A stretch of 56,218 nucleotides of DNA from Synechococcus sp. M44_DOE_062 (GTDB lineage: Bacteria; Cyanobacteriota; Cyanobacteriia; Thermostichales; Thermostichaceae), in contig DVDX01000061.1 of assembly GCA_015295985.1 (NCBI GenBank), positions 1 through 56,218 on the forward strand, given 5' to 3'. The notes under the pieces were generated by a model. It searched no databases. It worked only from the letters and a program-made list of their open reading frames with translations, and was not told where the DNA came from. Of this stretch, positions 8,175-17,331 are shown one piece after another; positions within the stretch are counted from its first letter, which is position 1, and each line of letters starts with the position of its first letter. The position numbers and the translations under genes were made by a program.

Positions 8175-10892
8175 CTACTTTGGCCCAGCCTGTGGCAGGG
8201 GGAAATGTTCTTGCAGCCAAGCTTCGGCTTCTGCCGGGGTGAGGAGTTCGCCGTTCAAGGTAAGGCAACGCAGTTGCTCCAAAATGGCTTGGAAAGGGCG
8301 ACCTGGCTTGTAGCCCAGACGACGCAGATCGTGGCCGTTGAGGAGGGGCTTCACCCAGTACCACTCCTGCAAGTAGCGCCAGATCAACCGCCGGGCTGGT
8401 TTGGGGGCGATCCCGGCCAATAAAATTACCGCTGGGATCCGCAGCCCCTGGAGCAGTTGCACCACCTGCGCCGGAGAGAGGGTGGCGGGATCCAGTTGGG
8501 CCAACAGGGTTTGGTAGTAGGGGAAATGGCTGAGGCGTTCGATGCCTGCTTGGGTGAGGTGAAGCTGGCTGGCCACCTGGGGGGCTTGGGGTAGGGTGAG
8601 AAGGAGGGCCTCTAGGCGCAGTTGCCAGATCTCCTGGGATCCCAGCTCAGGATAGCGGCGGCGAAAGTGATAAGCCCAGCGGCCCACCCGTTGCAACCGC
8701 CGGCACAGGGAGGGATCCCACTCCAGGTCCGGGTGAATACAGCGCAAAGCTCCCCATTCTGCCAGCCGCTCAAAGGCTTGGGGCCAATCGCGGGATCCGA
8801 GAATATAGGCCAGCTCCTGCTTGAGGCGATCCCCGCCGACGGCATCGTGCAGACCACTGGCCACAGCAGCGCGGATCCATTTTTCTGTGGTTGAGTCCAA
8901 GGCAAAGCCCAGGCGCACCGCAAAGCGCACCGCTCGATAAATGCGGGTGGGATCCTCGATGAAGCTGTTGGGGTGCAAGGCTCGGATGATCCCCTGTTGC
9001 AGATCCGCTTGTCCGCCGAAAAAATCCAGCACCTGTCCTCGCTGGGGGCCGTTGAGGCGCAAGGCCAAGGCGTTGATGGAGAAATCCCGCCGATAGAGGT
9101 CTTGCTGAATGGATCCCATGGCCACTTCGGGGGGGGAGGCCGGGTAGGGATAAAACTCCGTGCGGGCGCTGGCAATGTCTACACAAAAGCCCCCTGGCCA
9201 AATCAAGGCCGCCGTTTGGAATTTGCCGTGGATCTCCAGCCGTGCTTCCGGGAAGTGCTGTTTGAGTGCTTGTCCCAAAATCAAGCCCCAGCCTGGGGGA
9301 TCCGTCCCATCTGGGGCCGGAGAGTAGGGCCCATCCACCACCAGATCCAGATCCAGTCGCTCCAGGCTGGGTGAGGGCTGCCGTCCCCACCGGTGCAGCA
9401 GTAGATCCCGCACCGTTCCACCCACCAGATACAACCTCAGGCCCTTTTCATCGGCGAGGTGGGCGGCCTGCGCCAGCAACTGTCGATGCCGTTCCGACAG
9501 AGCTGCGAAGGTCAGATCCAGGGGGCAGGAAAGGGTGGGCAAAGCCAACTGCGGTGAGAGGGCTGGTAACTCGTGTAGGTGCCGCAACACGTCGGTGCGA
9601 GTTACAATGCCCACCAACTGTCCATCCCGGAGAACTGGCAGGCGGCCAATATCCCACTGCACCATCAACTGCTGAATCTCCGCCAAGGGGGTGTCGGGGG
9701 AGAGGGTTTTCACGTCAGTGGTCATGTAGCCCTTGACGGGGGCATGGCCGAACCCGTGGTGTAGGGCGATATCGATATCCCGCCGCGAGATCACCCCCAC
9801 CAAGCGGCCTTGAGCATCCACCACCACTAGGCCGGAATGGCCATAGCGCAGCAGCACCCGCTGGGCCTCGTCGATAGTCATTTCCGGTCGGATGGTGCGC
9901 ACCGGAGCCGACATCAAATCTTTGGCTGTCACTGGGGGCGGGATCCGCGCTTTGACAGCCTGTCTGAGGGCCGCCATAACTTGAGCCGGGTCGGGCAAGG
10001 GCTGCTCTGGGCTGGCTTTTAGCGTGGCTGCTGCAGCACAATCGTGTCCACCGCCGCCGTAGAGGGCCATCACCCTGCCCAACTGGGCAAACTCCTGCCG
10101 CGCCCGCCCGATCAGGCTGAGCCGCTCCCCCTGCCGCGCCACCAAGAGCAGCACATCCACTCCCGTCAGATCCATCAGCCGCATCACCAGGCCGGCCAAG
10201 CCGGGCACAAACTCCGGCAGCTCCAGCAGCCATTCTCCCAGGCGATACTCCCCCACCTGCTGCACCTGCATCTGGGCCAGCCCCTGGCTGAGCAGTTCGC
10301 GCATCTCTGGGGTGAGGCCATCTCCCAAAAAGCGCCGCAACAAGACCAGGTTCACCCCCTGATCCAACAGCCAGCTCAGGGCAGCAGCATCGCGGGCGGT
10401 GGTCTCTGGGAAGGTCAGGGATCCCGTATCCATGTGAATGCCCAAAGCCAGCGCCAGCCGCTCAAAAGGGCTGAGAGGGATCCCAGCAGCCTGCAGCCGC
10501 TCCACCAGTAAGGTACAGGTGGCCCCCACGGCCTCGATATGACTGTTGACCTGCTGCTGCGGCCAAAAGTCAGCCGGTGGGGTTTCCGGATCCCTGAGGT
10601 GGTGGTCGAAAATCTCAATCTGCGCCCCAGGGAGGCTCAACCAAGCGGCAGCTTTGCCTAAGCGATCCGGATCGTGACAATCCACCACAATCCATCGCTG
10701 CACCTGTCCTGGATCCACAGAGCGCAGCTCGATGAGGGGAAACTCATCTCGGTACAAGGCCAAAAACTCCTGCACTCCCGGCAGGGATCCCCCCGTCAGG
10801 GCGATGCGGGCACCCGGATACAGGCGGGCCGCTCCCACTGCCGCCCCCAGGGTGTCGAAATCTGCCGATTGATGGCACAGGATCAGATCCAT
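8175..10892 (-). CDS. DHH - CBS - CBS - tRNA nucleotidyltransferase/poly(A) polymerase fusion
   Basis: About 905 residues in four parts. (1) DHH phosphoesterase domain: CHQSADFDTLGAAVG at the N-terminus, FDHHLRD near 100, and a DHHA1 GGGGHDCAAA near 290. (2) Two CBS domains (about 325-450), usual adenosyl-nucleotide sensors. (3) Class II nucleotidyltransferase head: LYLVGGTVRDLLL, LDLDLVVDG and RRDFSINALAL. (4) tRNA-binding region. The family adds A or CCA to tRNA 3' ends; in cyanobacteria and Aquificales these long forms are often A-adding enzymes working with a separate CC-adding enzyme (established for other species; inferred here). ATG 10892 (MDLILCHQSAD) fits the DHH domain better than an upstream ATG at 10925. 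Confidence 0.9.
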   Translation of the reverse strand: MDLILCHQSADFDTLGAAVGAARLYPGARIALTGGSLPGVQEFLALYRDEFPLIELRSVDPGQVQRWIVVDCHDPDRLGKAAAWLSLPGAQIEIFDHHLRDPETPPADFWPQQQVNSHIEAVGATCTLLVERLQAAGIPLSPFERLALALGIHMDTGSLTFPETTARDAAALSWLLDQGVNLVLLRRFLGDGLTPEMRELLSQGLAQMQVQQVGEYRLGEWLLELPEFVPGLAGLVMRLMDLTGVDVLLLVARQGERLSLIGRARQEFAQLGRVMALYGGGGHDCAAAATLKASPEQPLPDPAQVMAALRQAVKARIPPPVTAKDLMSAPVRTIRPEMTIDEAQRVLLRYGHSGLVVVDAQGRLVGVISRRDIDIALHHGFGHAPVKGYMTTDVKTLSPDTPLAEIQQLMVQWDIGRLPVLRDGQLVGIVTRTDVLRHLHELPALSPQLALPTLSCPLDLTFAALSERHRQLLAQAAHLADEKGLRLYLVGGTVRDLLLHRWGRQPSPSLERLDLDLVVDGPYSPAPDGTDPPGWGLILGQALKQHFPEARLEIHGKFQTAALIWPGGFCVDIASARTEFYPYPASPPEVAMGSIQQDLYRRDFSINALALRLNGPQRGQVLDFFGGQADLQQGIIRALHPNSFIEDPTRIYRAVRFAVRLGFALDSTTEKWIRAAVASGLHDAVGGDRLKQELAYILGSRDWPQAFERLAEWGALRCIHPDLEWDPSLCRRLQRVGRWAYHFRRRYPELGSQEIWQLRLEALLLTLPQAPQVASQLHLTQAGIERLSHFPYYQTLLAQLDPATLSPAQVVQLLQGLRIPAVILLAGIAPKPARRLIWRYLQEWYWVKPLLNGHDLRRLGYKPGRPFQAILEQLRCLTLNGELLTPAEAEAWLQEHFPLPQAGPK

Positions 10893-10953
10893 GGCGGCAA
10901 GACTTGTCGTGTTCCGCTCTTCCATCCTGGCCTAAGCCGGGATCCCTCTTGTT

Positions 10954-10991
10954 GAAGTTGGGCGAGGAGAAACGAACGGTTGCCCAACTTC
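10954..10991. repeat. Perfect 10-bp inverted repeat between frr and the DHH-CCA gene
   Basis: GAAGTTGGGC (10954-10963) and GCCCAACTTC (10982-10991) flank an 18-base spacer. No T-run follows on either strand, so it is not a standard terminator. It lies 62 bp upstream of the DHH-CCA start and could be an operator or an mRNA stem. Confidence 0.6.
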
Positions 10992-11124
10992 GAGAGGCAA
11001 GTGGAAACCCCGAAGTTTCGGCATGAGTGTCGAGTTTTTATCAAAAAGTGGGGTCTTTAACCCTGTCCCACGGCTACGCAGAAGTAGGCCAGTAGTGGGG
11101 GGGGGTTATCTCCGCAGAGAGCTT

Positions 11125-11673
11125 TCACAGGGTCGTCAGCTCCTTTTCTTTTTCTGCCAGCAGCTCATCAATCTTCTTGATGTAGCGGTCGGTCAGCTTC
11201 TGGATGTCATCCTGCAAGCTTTTGGACTCATCTTCAGACAGCTCGCCGTTTTTCTCTCGCTTGCGCACCGAGTCAATACCATCCCGCCGGATGTTGCGGA
11301 TGGAGACTCGCCCCTCTTCAGCCAGCTTGGCCACCTGTTTGCTCAGCTCCTTGCGGCGCTCTTCCGTTAGGGGGGGAATGTTGAGCCGCACCACCTTGCC
11401 GTCGTTGCTGGGAGTTAGACCTAGATCAGAGGCAACAATAGCCCGCTCAATGGCCGCCAGGGTCGAGGGATCAAAGGGCTGGATCAAGAGCGTGCTGGAG
11501 TCTGGCGTAGTGAGGCTGGCCAGGGCCTTTAGGGGAGTGGGCACACCGTAGTACTCCACCTGAATCCGATCCAGCAGGCTGGAATTGGCCCGCCCGGTGC
11601 GTACCGTGTTAAAGGAGCGCTGTGTGGCTTGCACAGCTTTGTTCATCAACTCCTCAATCTCAGCTAGCTCCAC
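11125..11673 (-). CDS. frr: Ribosome recycling factor
   Basis: Splits post-termination ribosomes together with EF-G. The 182-residue length is standard. Family blocks are present: [17 protein letters not shown] near residue 20, [38 protein letters not shown], and the C-terminal coiled domain [14 protein letters not shown] at 11673. pyrH, the usual upstream partner in bacteria, is not next to it; a divergent exported-protein gene lies 246 bp upstream instead. Confidence 0.97.
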   Translation of the reverse strand: MELAEIEELMNKAVQATQRSFNTVRTGRANSSLLDRIQVEYYGVPTPLKALASLTTPDSSTLLIQPFDPSTLAAIERAIVASDLGLTPSNDGKVVRLNIPPLTEERRKELSKQVAKLAEEGRVSIRNIRRDGIDSVRKREKNGELSEDESKSLQDDIQKLTDRYIKKIDELLAEKEKELTTL

Positions 11674-11919
11674 GGGGTTTTCCTCGCTTTCAAAACAGTT
11701 TCCAGACAGTCAGGCTCTGACGCAAACCTGGCCCCTCTACGGTGAGCCTGACCTCAATTTTACTGCCTTGTTGGGATCCAGATGGGATCCGGTTTGCTCA
11801 GGGCTGCACCTGCAGTCGGCAATTGCTCGTCAGATGCTCCCCAGTGGGATGGTACGAGCTCAAAGCTTCCCTTAAACTGCTCTGCAGTTTACTGCACAGT
11901 ACAGGCACAACAAAGTTTT

Positions 11920-12498
11920 ATGCTCTCTCGCCAAATTGGTTCTTCAACGGCCCTAACCTGGCTCATCGGCAGCTTGAGTCTTTTGGGTTTTGGAGCGGCT
12001 GCGGAAGCCTTAGAGCTGCAGATTGTGTCCCCCAACGCCTATAAAGTGCCTTACCTGGGAATTGATGGCGTCTTTACTCTGGATACGTCTCTGGAACAAT
12101 CTGCCAACGATCCGCGCAATCCGAAGCGGGTGAAGTTCGAGAAGATGGAGTTTTTCTCCTTTTATGCCGATCTGGAAGGGAAAAAGCCCCTGGCGGAAAA
12201 ATGTCGCTACGCCTATCGGGGGGCTGCGCCGGATCCCTTCTACTACCCTGAGCGCTCCTTGAGTTCCATCTGGGATCTGTTTCAGTTGCAGCCTGGAGCA
12301 GACGCCAGTTGCGAGACCTTCACCTACGTGATTCTGGGGGCGCCCCACGGGGATCCGGTGCATATGCACCTGCGCTACGGAGGCCGCAACAGCAGCTTCC
12401 AGGAACTTCTGAATATCAGCACTCTGCCCGAGGATCCTGCCAACTTCAACCCCTGGTGGAGCACCTACTGCGCGGAGGGGGTAACCGGCTGCGATTGA
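11920..12498 (+). CDS. Exported protein of unknown function
   Basis: About 192 residues. ATG 11920 gives a signal peptide (MLSRQIGSSTALTWLIGSLS..., likely cut after AAAEA near residue 30), while the longer open frame from 11782 would bury that signal. The mature part is rich in aromatic residues and contains four cysteines (EKCRYAYRG, ASCETFTY, STYCAEGVTGC), perhaps two disulphides. I do not recognise the family. It is transcribed away from frr and converges on recR. Confidence 0.6.
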   Translation: MLSRQIGSSTALTWLIGSLSLLGFGAAAEALELQIVSPNAYKVPYLGIDGVFTLDTSLEQSANDPRNPKRVKFEKMEFFSFYADLEGKKPLAEKCRYAYRGAAPDPFYYPERSLSSIWDLFQLQPGADASCETFTYVILGAPHGDPVHMHLRYGGRNSSFQELLNISTLPEDPANFNPWWSTYCAEGVTGCD

Positions 12499-12511
12499 GG
12501 GGCTGAGCGGC

Positions 12512-13111
12512 TCACAACTCCTGCCGGGCTTCTAGGGCACGGGCCAGGGTGACCTCATCGGCATATTCCAGCTCGGATCCCATGGGCAGGCCGAAGGCCA
12601 GGCGGGTCATGCGCAAGGTGGGGGCAACTGGCTTTAGGTAATCCTTGACCACGTGCATGGTTACTTCCCCCTCTACGCTGGGGCTGATGGCGAAGATCAG
12701 CTCCTGCGGTTTTTCCCGTGCCACCCGAGCCACCAGCTCGCGGATGTGCAGTTGGTCGACCCCGATCCCGTTCATGGGGGAGATGAGGCCACCCAAAACG
12801 TGGTAGAGCCCCTTGAACTCGCGGGTGCGCTCCATTGCCATCAAATCTTTGACATCGGCCACCACGCACCACAGCGAGGGATCCCGCTGCGGCGAACGGC
12901 AAATCTCACAGGGATCCTCCGCCGACCAGTTGAAGCAGATGGAGCAGTGCCGAACGGTTTGCTTGGCTTCCAGCAGGGCTTTGGCCAGAGCCTCGATCTC
13001 GCCGGCAGGCCGGTTGATCAAGTGGAGAGCTAGGCGCTGAGCAGTTTTGGAGCCAATGCCGGGCAGCCGTTGCAGCTCTTCGATAAGGCGAGCCAAGGGG
13101 CGAGTGTACAT
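12512..13111 (-). CDS. recR: Recombination mediator protein RecR
   Basis: Works with RecO (and RecF) to load RecA at gaps. At 199 residues the length is standard. Order: helix-hairpin-helix [14 protein letters not shown] near residue 15, Cys4 zinc finger (CSICFNW...CEIC, about 57-71), and Toprim domain from [16 protein letters not shown] (about 81) through the G-x-x-S-P-M-N-G segment. ATG 13111. ebfC lies 21 bp upstream on the same strand, the common ebfC-recR arrangement. Confidence 0.97.
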   Translation of the reverse strand: MYTRPLARLIEELQRLPGIGSKTAQRLALHLINRPAGEIEALAKALLEAKQTVRHCSICFNWSAEDPCEICRSPQRDPSLWCVVADVKDLMAMERTREFKGLYHVLGGLISPMNGIGVDQLHIRELVARVAREKPQELIFAISPSVEGEVTMHVVKDYLKPVAPTLRMTRLAFGLPMGSELEYADEVTLARALEARQEL

Positions 13112-13132
13112 AGAGAGTTAAGGAGGCGGGGC

Positions 13133-13468
13133 TCAACCCAGTCCCAACCCCGGCAGACTGATGTTTCCGGTCAGCTCTTCCATACGTTTGCGCATGGTCT
13201 CGGCGGACTGGGTGTAGGCATTCACCATCGCCGTCAGGAGCAAGTCCTCTACCACATCCACCGACTCCTGGAGAATCTGGGGATCCAGAGAGACCTTGAG
13301 GGGTTCTTGGTTGCCGTTTACCGTCACTTTCACCAGCCCATTGCCGGCTTCGCCGACGATCTCCATCTCCTCTAGCTCTTTTTGCAGCCTTTGAGCGCCA
13401 TCGCGCACCTCTTGGGCTTTCTTGAGCGCTTCTTGGATTTTGCCGAAGGGGCCAAAGCCTCGAGTCAT
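13133..13468 (-). CDS. ebfC: YbaB/EbfC family nucleoid-associated protein
   Basis: A 111-residue DNA-binding protein that forms small dimers coating DNA. The family pattern is clear: an N-terminal helix with LKKAQEVRDGAQRLQKELEE, then GLVKVTVNGNQEPLKVSLDP, then a helix with VEDLLLTAMVNAYTQS. ATG 13468 with GGATCC-containing upstream DNA. First gene of a pair with recR; dnaX, often adjacent elsewhere, is absent. The 220 bp before it are shared with the divergent ABC permease. Confidence 0.93.
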   Translation of the reverse strand: MTRGFGPFGKIQEALKKAQEVRDGAQRLQKELEEMEIVGEAGNGLVKVTVNGNQEPLKVSLDPQILQESVDVVEDLLLTAMVNAYTQSAETMRKRMEELTGNISLPGLGLG

Positions 13469-13688
13469 GGGATCCTCTCTTGGGTTATCCAGATACTGCT
13501 GTTCTACTCTACCCGTTTCCTCCCGCCGGTAAAAGCACTCGAAAGTTCAGGCCAGAAGGGCTCCGCACCACCAAGGCGACTGGCCTTCCTTAGGTTGCCC
13601 TTAACTCTGGCAGATTATCCTCACAAGAGAAGCCGAAGATCGACCCAGAAACTCCATCTGCTCATCGGTGTTGCCCCCTGGAGGTGCC

Positions 13689-14585
13689 ATGGCCCAACTG
13701 TTGCAGGATCCCCGATCTCCAGTAGCCCAGCCCAGTTCAACTCGGGTGGAGCCTTCTCCCTGGCGTTGGCGGTGTTGGATCCCGGAGCGTTGGTATGTGC
13801 ATTTGGGCCTGGTGCTGGCCTGTTTGGCGTTGGGGTTTCCGGTATTGTACGCCCTGATCGTGAGCACCCAGAACAATGCCGAGGTGTTCCGCTATCAATT
13901 GACCTTTGGCTCCTCTTTTGCCTTCAACTGGCATCAGGTGATGGTGGCGCGGCACTTGGGCCACTACATGGTCAACAGCACCATCGTGGCGGTGGCGATC
14001 ACGGTGGGCAAGACGGTTTTGTCTCTGCTGGCTGGGCTGGCCTTTGTGTACTTCCGCTTTCCGGGCAAAGGGCTGGCCTTTGGCTTTGTGCTCATCACGC
14101 TGATGATGCCCACCGAAATCTTGATCATTGCCCTGCTGCGATTGGTCACCAACTTGGGCTGGGGATCCACCTACTACGCTTTAATCGTGCCTTTTCTGGC
14201 CAGCGCTACGGCGACGTTTTTGTTCCGCCAGCATTTTTCCAACATCCCCCGCGAGCTGGCGGAGGCCGCCCAACTGGACGGAGCCAACCCGCTGCAATTT
14301 CTCACCCAGGTGCTGATCCCTCTGAGTTGGAACGCCATCGGGGCGCAGGCGGTGATTCACTTCGTTTACGCTTGGAATATGTACCTCTGGCCCCGCTTGA
14401 TTGTGCAAGGCCAAGAACGGCAGGTGGTACAGGTGGGGCTGCAATCCCTGCTCAATCTGGATAGCTCGGCCTCCTATGGCCCGATGATGCTGGGGGCGAT
14501 CATTGCCAGTCTGCCGCCGCTGCTGGTGTTCATTGCCTTGCAAAAGCCTTTCATGAGCGGTTTTGCCCTCAGTCGCGACAAGTGA
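13689..14585 (+). CDS. Carbohydrate-type ABC transporter permease (MalG/UgpE-like)
   Basis: About 298 residues with six predicted membrane segments. The EAA-loop pattern ELAEAAQLDGANPLQFLTQVLIPLSW near residue 190 identifies the MalFG class of inner-membrane subunits that import sugars or glycerol-3-phosphate. ATG 13689 is chosen because GGAGGT lies seven bases before it. No partner permease, binding protein or ATPase is adjacent, so the rest of the transporter must be elsewhere. The substrate cannot be read from the sequence. Confidence 0.88.
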   Translation: MAQLLQDPRSPVAQPSSTRVEPSPWRWRCWIPERWYVHLGLVLACLALGFPVLYALIVSTQNNAEVFRYQLTFGSSFAFNWHQVMVARHLGHYMVNSTIVAVAITVGKTVLSLLAGLAFVYFRFPGKGLAFGFVLITLMMPTEILIIALLRLVTNLGWGSTYYALIVPFLASATATFLFRQHFSNIPRELAEAAQLDGANPLQFLTQVLIPLSWNAIGAQAVIHFVYAWNMYLWPRLIVQGQERQVVQVGLQSLLNLDSSASYGPMMLGAIIASLPPLLVFIALQKPFMSGFALSRDK

Positions 14586-14614
14586 GACCCTAGCCTCTAC
14601 AAGTGCCCCCCTTC

Positions 14615-16123
14615 ATGCCCAGAGACCTACGCCGTTTCATTGCTCTGCTGGAATCCCGTGGTCAGCTGCGCCGCATTTCGGCAGAAGTGGATCCGGAGCT
14701 GGAAATTGCCGAGATTGCCGATCGCCTTTTGGCCTGTGGTGGGCCGGCGCTGCTGTTTGAGCGGGTGAAGGGATCCCGTATGCCGCTGTTGATCAACGTT
14801 TTGGGCACGGTGGAGCGCATCTGCTGGGCGATGGGGATGGAGCAGCCGCAGGAGCTGGAGACCTTGGGGAAAAAATTGGCCTTGCTCTACCAGCCACGGC
14901 CCCCCAAAACCTTTGCCCAGGCGGTGGAGTTGGGACAAGCTCTGTTTAGCGTACTCAAAGCTAAACCCAGCCGGGATCTGCTTCCTCCCTGTCAGCAGGT
15001 GGTGTTGCGGGGAGAGGAAGTCGATCTCACCCAGTTGCCCCTGTTGCGGGTCTATCCCGGCGATGCCGGACGGGTGCTGACCTTGGGCCTGATGGTAACC
15101 AAAGACCCGGAAAATGGGATCCCCAACGTGGGGGTGTACCGCCTGCAGTTGCAAAGCCGCAACACCATGACGGTGCAATGGCTGTCGGTGCGGGGGGCAA
15201 CTCGGCATCTGCGCAAAGCGGCAGCCCTGGGCCAGAAGCTGGAGGTGGCGGTAGCTGTGGGGGTGGATCCGGTGGTGATTTTGGCGGCGGCCACACCGCT
15301 GCCGGTGGATCTGTCAGAGTGGCTGTTTGCCGGTCTCTATGCCGGAGAGGGGTTGCACCTGGCCCAGTGCAAAACGGTGGATCTGCAGGTGCCGGCCCAT
15401 GCTGAGATCGTTCTGGAGGGCAGCATCACCCCTGGGGAAGTGGCCCCCGATGGGCCTGCCGGAGATCACATTGGCTACTACGGCCCCCGCAACGAGCAGG
15501 CCCCTCTGATTCGCTTCCACTGCCTGACCCACCGCCGGGATCCCATCTATCTCACCACCTTCAGCGGCAAGCCCCCCAAAGAGAACGACATGATGGCGCT
15601 GGCCCTGAACCGCATCTACACCCCCATCCTCAGGCAGCAGGTGCCGGAGATCGTGGATTTCTTCTTGCCGATGGAGGCGCTGGGCTACAAGGCGGCCATT
15701 CTGTCCATCGACAAAGCCTACCCCGGTCAAGCGCGGCGGGCGGCCCTGGCCTTCTGGAGCGCTTTGCCCCAATTCAGCTACACCAAGTTTGTGATCGTGG
15801 TGGACAAAGACATCAATGTCCGGGATCCACGGCAGGTGCTGTGGTGTCTGTGCTCACGGGTGGATCCGCAGCGGGATGTGTTCATTCTGCCGGATAATCC
15901 CTTCGACGCGCTGGATTTTGCCACCGAAAAACGGGGCCTGGGGGGCAAGATGGGCATTGATGCCACCACCAAAATCCCTCCGGAAACCGATGCCCCCTGG
16001 CGGGATCCCCTTGCCCCGGATCCGGAAGTGGCTCGCTTGGTGGATCGCCGCTGGGCAGAATATGGCCTGGCGGATCTCCATAGGCAGCCAGCGGATCCCC
16101 GCCTGTTTGGATACGAGCTCTAG
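14615..16123 (+). CDS. ubiD: UbiD family decarboxylase
   Basis: About 502 residues, the standard size for prenylated-FMN-dependent, reversible decarboxylases. In cyanobacteria this family is assigned to decarboxylation of the polyprenyl-hydroxybenzoate intermediate of plastoquinone synthesis. Family signatures include MPRDLRRFIALLESRGQLRR at the start, VTKDPENGIPNVGVYRLQL near residue 155, the E-x-x-P-x-G-D-H-x-G-Y-Y region (APDGPAGDHIGYYG) and the late DKDINVRDPRQV segment. ATG 14615 rather than GTG 14603. It follows the ABC permease by 29 bp and overlaps the convergent FtsX-type gene by 4 bp. Confidence 0.93.
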   Translation: MPRDLRRFIALLESRGQLRRISAEVDPELEIAEIADRLLACGGPALLFERVKGSRMPLLINVLGTVERICWAMGMEQPQELETLGKKLALLYQPRPPKTFAQAVELGQALFSVLKAKPSRDLLPPCQQVVLRGEEVDLTQLPLLRVYPGDAGRVLTLGLMVTKDPENGIPNVGVYRLQLQSRNTMTVQWLSVRGATRHLRKAAALGQKLEVAVAVGVDPVVILAAATPLPVDLSEWLFAGLYAGEGLHLAQCKTVDLQVPAHAEIVLEGSITPGEVAPDGPAGDHIGYYGPRNEQAPLIRFHCLTHRRDPIYLTTFSGKPPKENDMMALALNRIYTPILRQQVPEIVDFFLPMEALGYKAAILSIDKAYPGQARRAALAFWSALPQFSYTKFVIVVDKDINVRDPRQVLWCLCSRVDPQRDVFILPDNPFDALDFATEKRGLGGKMGIDATTKIPPETDAPWRDPLAPDPEVARLVDRRWAEYGLADLHRQPADPRLFGYEL

Positions 16124-17331
16124 GCTCGCAGGGCCTCAATGGGATCCAGTTGCGCCGCTTTGCGGGCCGGGAAAATGCCGAAGACCAGCCCAATCCCGGT
16201 GGACAGGGAGAACGCCACCCCCACTGCCACCCCATCGATCCGGGTCGCCAAGGGGGTGAACACCTGCACCGCCACCAGCAGGCCGCTGCTGAGGAGGATC
16301 CCAAGTACCCCCCCGGTCACGGCAATGAAAATCGCTTCGGCGGCAAATTGCTGCAAAATCTGGCGGCTATCGGCCCCGATCGCCTTGCGCAGCCCGATCT
16401 CATGGGTGCGTTCCGCAACTGAGATGAGCATCACATTCATGATCCCCACCCCGCCCACCAGCAGGGAAAGGGCTGCCGTGCCCGTCAGCAGCACCCGCAA
16501 CAGGCTCAAAATCCTGGCCGACCCATCCAGGAGCACTTTCTGGTTGCGGATGATGAAGTCATCTTCTCCCACCAATTGGTGCCGCTGGCGCAGCAGGTTG
16601 CGGATTTGGAACTCAGCAGCGGGCAGATCAGCTTCGGAGCGGGCCGAGGCGAAAATTGCCGTCAGCTCTGTGCCGTAGGGGGAACGCCGCCCGACCAACC
16701 GATTGGCCACTACGTCCACCGGCAGAAACACTCCGGCATCGCTGTTGCCAAACACCGTCGGCTTCGAGCGCAAAGTGCCGATCACCTCGAAGGGCAAGTT
16801 GTTCAGCAGGACGGTCTCCCCAACAGCAGCCGCGGGATCCAGGCCAAACAACTGGCTGGCGGCATCGCTGCCCAGCACCACCACCGGGCGCTGTTCCTCG
16901 ATATCGGAGGGCAAGAGGAAGCGGCCTGCCTCGATCTCTAGGTTCAATACCGACAGATACTCCGGCCAAGTGCCGGTGGCCTCGTAGCGGCGATCCACCC
17001 CACCCCGCACCGCGCGCACATTGGTGCCCAGGCTGGGGACGGCTGCTGACACAGCGGGCACTTCCGCAGCAATGGCTCGCACATCCTCCAAAGTGAGGGG
17101 GCGGATGTTGCCGGCATCGACCAGGCCCAAGTTGGCCGAAAAGACGATCAGCAAGTTGGTGCCCAGAGAGCGAAACTGATCCACCGCCATCTCTTGGGCG
17201 GCGTAGCCAAATCCGGCAATGGCCACCACCGCCGCATTGCCGATGAGGATCCCGAGCATGCTCAACCCCGTGCGCAGGCGATGCCGTCGCACCATTTGCC
17301 AGGCCATTTTGGCCGACGTTACTAGGCTCAT
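16120..17331 (-). CDS. MacB/FtsX-type ABC transporter permease
   Basis: A 403-residue inner-membrane subunit of the four-helix MacB class. One membrane segment near residues 20-40 precedes a MacB periplasmic core domain (about 45-240), then three C-terminal segments with the FtsX pattern (LLVGGVGIMNVMLISVAERT and HEIGLRKAIGA). Such proteins carry mechanical signals for export of lipids, peptides or glycolipids. Its ATG overlaps the stop of the membrane-fusion protein gene by 4 bp, so they form one operon. No ATPase is adjacent; an ABC ATPase of the matching class sits alone at 41036. Confidence 0.92.
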   Translation of the reverse strand: MSLVTSAKMAWQMVRRHRLRTGLSMLGILIGNAAVVAIAGFGYAAQEMAVDQFRSLGTNLLIVFSANLGLVDAGNIRPLTLEDVRAIAAEVPAVSAAVPSLGTNVRAVRGGVDRRYEATGTWPEYLSVLNLEIEAGRFLLPSDIEEQRPVVVLGSDAASQLFGLDPAAAVGETVLLNNLPFEVIGTLRSKPTVFGNSDAGVFLPVDVVANRLVGRRSPYGTELTAIFASARSEADLPAAEFQIRNLLRQRHQLVGEDDFIIRNQKVLLDGSARILSLLRVLLTGTAALSLLVGGVGIMNVMLISVAERTHEIGLRKAIGADSRQILQQFAAEAIFIAVTGGVLGILLSSGLLVAVQVFTPLATRIDGVAVGVAFSLSTGIGLVFGIFPARKAAQLDPIEALRA

